DNA from: Rebecca billardiae RCC1528
Taxonomy: Eukaryota; Haptophyta
Reading direction: 5' to 3'
DNA: 64,000 bases
Assembly (NCBI GenBank): GCA_965240325.2
Contig: OZ251241.1
Location: 1,054,001-1,118,000, forward strand
Shown here one piece after another: positions 63,757 through 64,000 of the stretch (the first letter of the stretch is position 1; each line of letters begins with the position of its first letter). The position numbers were made by a program, and so were the translations under genes. The notes below the pieces were generated by a model. It saw nothing but the letters and a program-made list of their open reading frames with translations. It was not told where the DNA came from and did no database searches.

Positions 63757-64000
63757 TCATGGCAGCCTCTGCCGCACGGGCGTCGTGACCGGCGCAGCGG
63801 CGCCGTCGGCGCCCGCCGGCGCGTCCGACGCCTCTCCCACCTGCGGCTCGGGTGTCTCGACGTGCTCCGGCAGCATGTCCGAGACGAACGCGCGGCCGCT
63901 CGACGCCACGCACGACGCGCCGGCGGCGAGCGCGCCCAGCCAGAGCCACAGCTGCGTGCGGTGCACGCTCGCTGTCGTGTAGTCGAGGGAGATTGCGCAG
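63757..64000 (-). CDS. 3' end of a gene entering from the right, one membrane helix
   Basis: An open frame runs from the right edge to a TGA at 63757 (about 80 residues; no ATG inside the window). It reads ISLDYTTASVHRTQLWLWLG, then a hydrophobic stretch LGALAAGASCVASSGRAF and an acidic/Pro-rich tail ending RQRLP. This looks like the last membrane segment and cytosolic or lumenal tail of a membrane protein. The family cannot be identified from this fragment. Confidence 0.5.
   Translation of the reverse strand, partial: CAISLDYTTASVHRTQLWLWLGALAAGASCVASSGRAFVSDMLPEHVETPEPQVGEASDAPAGADGAAAPVTTPVRQRLP

Overview
This 64-kb window is nuclear DNA from a GC-rich eukaryote, most likely a unicellular plastid-bearing alga and plausibly a haptophyte. 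Reasons: GT-AG introns that restore conserved protein families exactly when removed; eukaryote-only families (RBM26/27-type RNA-binding protein, R2R3-MYB, SHPRH, F-box, ARM-BTB); a CruP-type carotenoid protein; and a pyruvate carboxylase with a signal-plus-transit-like leader. A plastid-located pyruvate carboxylase is known from the haptophyte Emiliania huxleyi. The lineage is an inference; no rRNA or organelle marker lies in the window.

Layout. 1-5 kb: a gene fragment cut by the left edge, then a 1,061-bp foldback element with two 442-bp inverted arms, then non-coding DNA. 5-13 kb: PP2C phosphatase, type I methionine aminopeptidase head-to-head with a cysteine-rich F-box protein, then a dynamin-like GTPase with a UBA-like N-terminus. 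13-25.5 kb: a five-exon membrane-anchored pappalysin-like metalloprotease divergent from a STAS-LRR-transmembrane protein, then an F-box-like gene divergent from a four-exon R2R3-MYB. 26-38 kb: a VOC-fold protein, a CruP-like plastid flavoprotein, a three-exon pyruvate carboxylase and a five-exon RBM26/27-like protein. 39-54.7 kb: a head-to-tail array of six ARM-repeat/BTB genes, all on the minus strand. 54.8-64 kb: a 7.4-kb SHPRH-like remodeller/ubiquitin ligase, a small secreted Met/His-rich protein, and the end of a gene entering from the right.

The ARM-BTB array is the most striking region. The C-terminal halves (coiled coil, BTB, BACK-like) are almost identical between copies, while the number of 42-residue ARM units is 4, 6, 9, 8, 7 and 4. 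The pattern fits a family of CUL3-type substrate adaptors whose recognition surface diversifies by unit gain and loss while the adaptor end is homogenised by gene conversion. Most copies carry the same upstream block, and a diverged version sits at almost the same distance before the neighbouring RBM26/27-like gene.

Exon models were built by hand from reading frame, GT/AG boundaries and family conservation. Junction phases agree for every intron given, but none has transcript support. Splice donors are unusual: more than half read GTGCGC.
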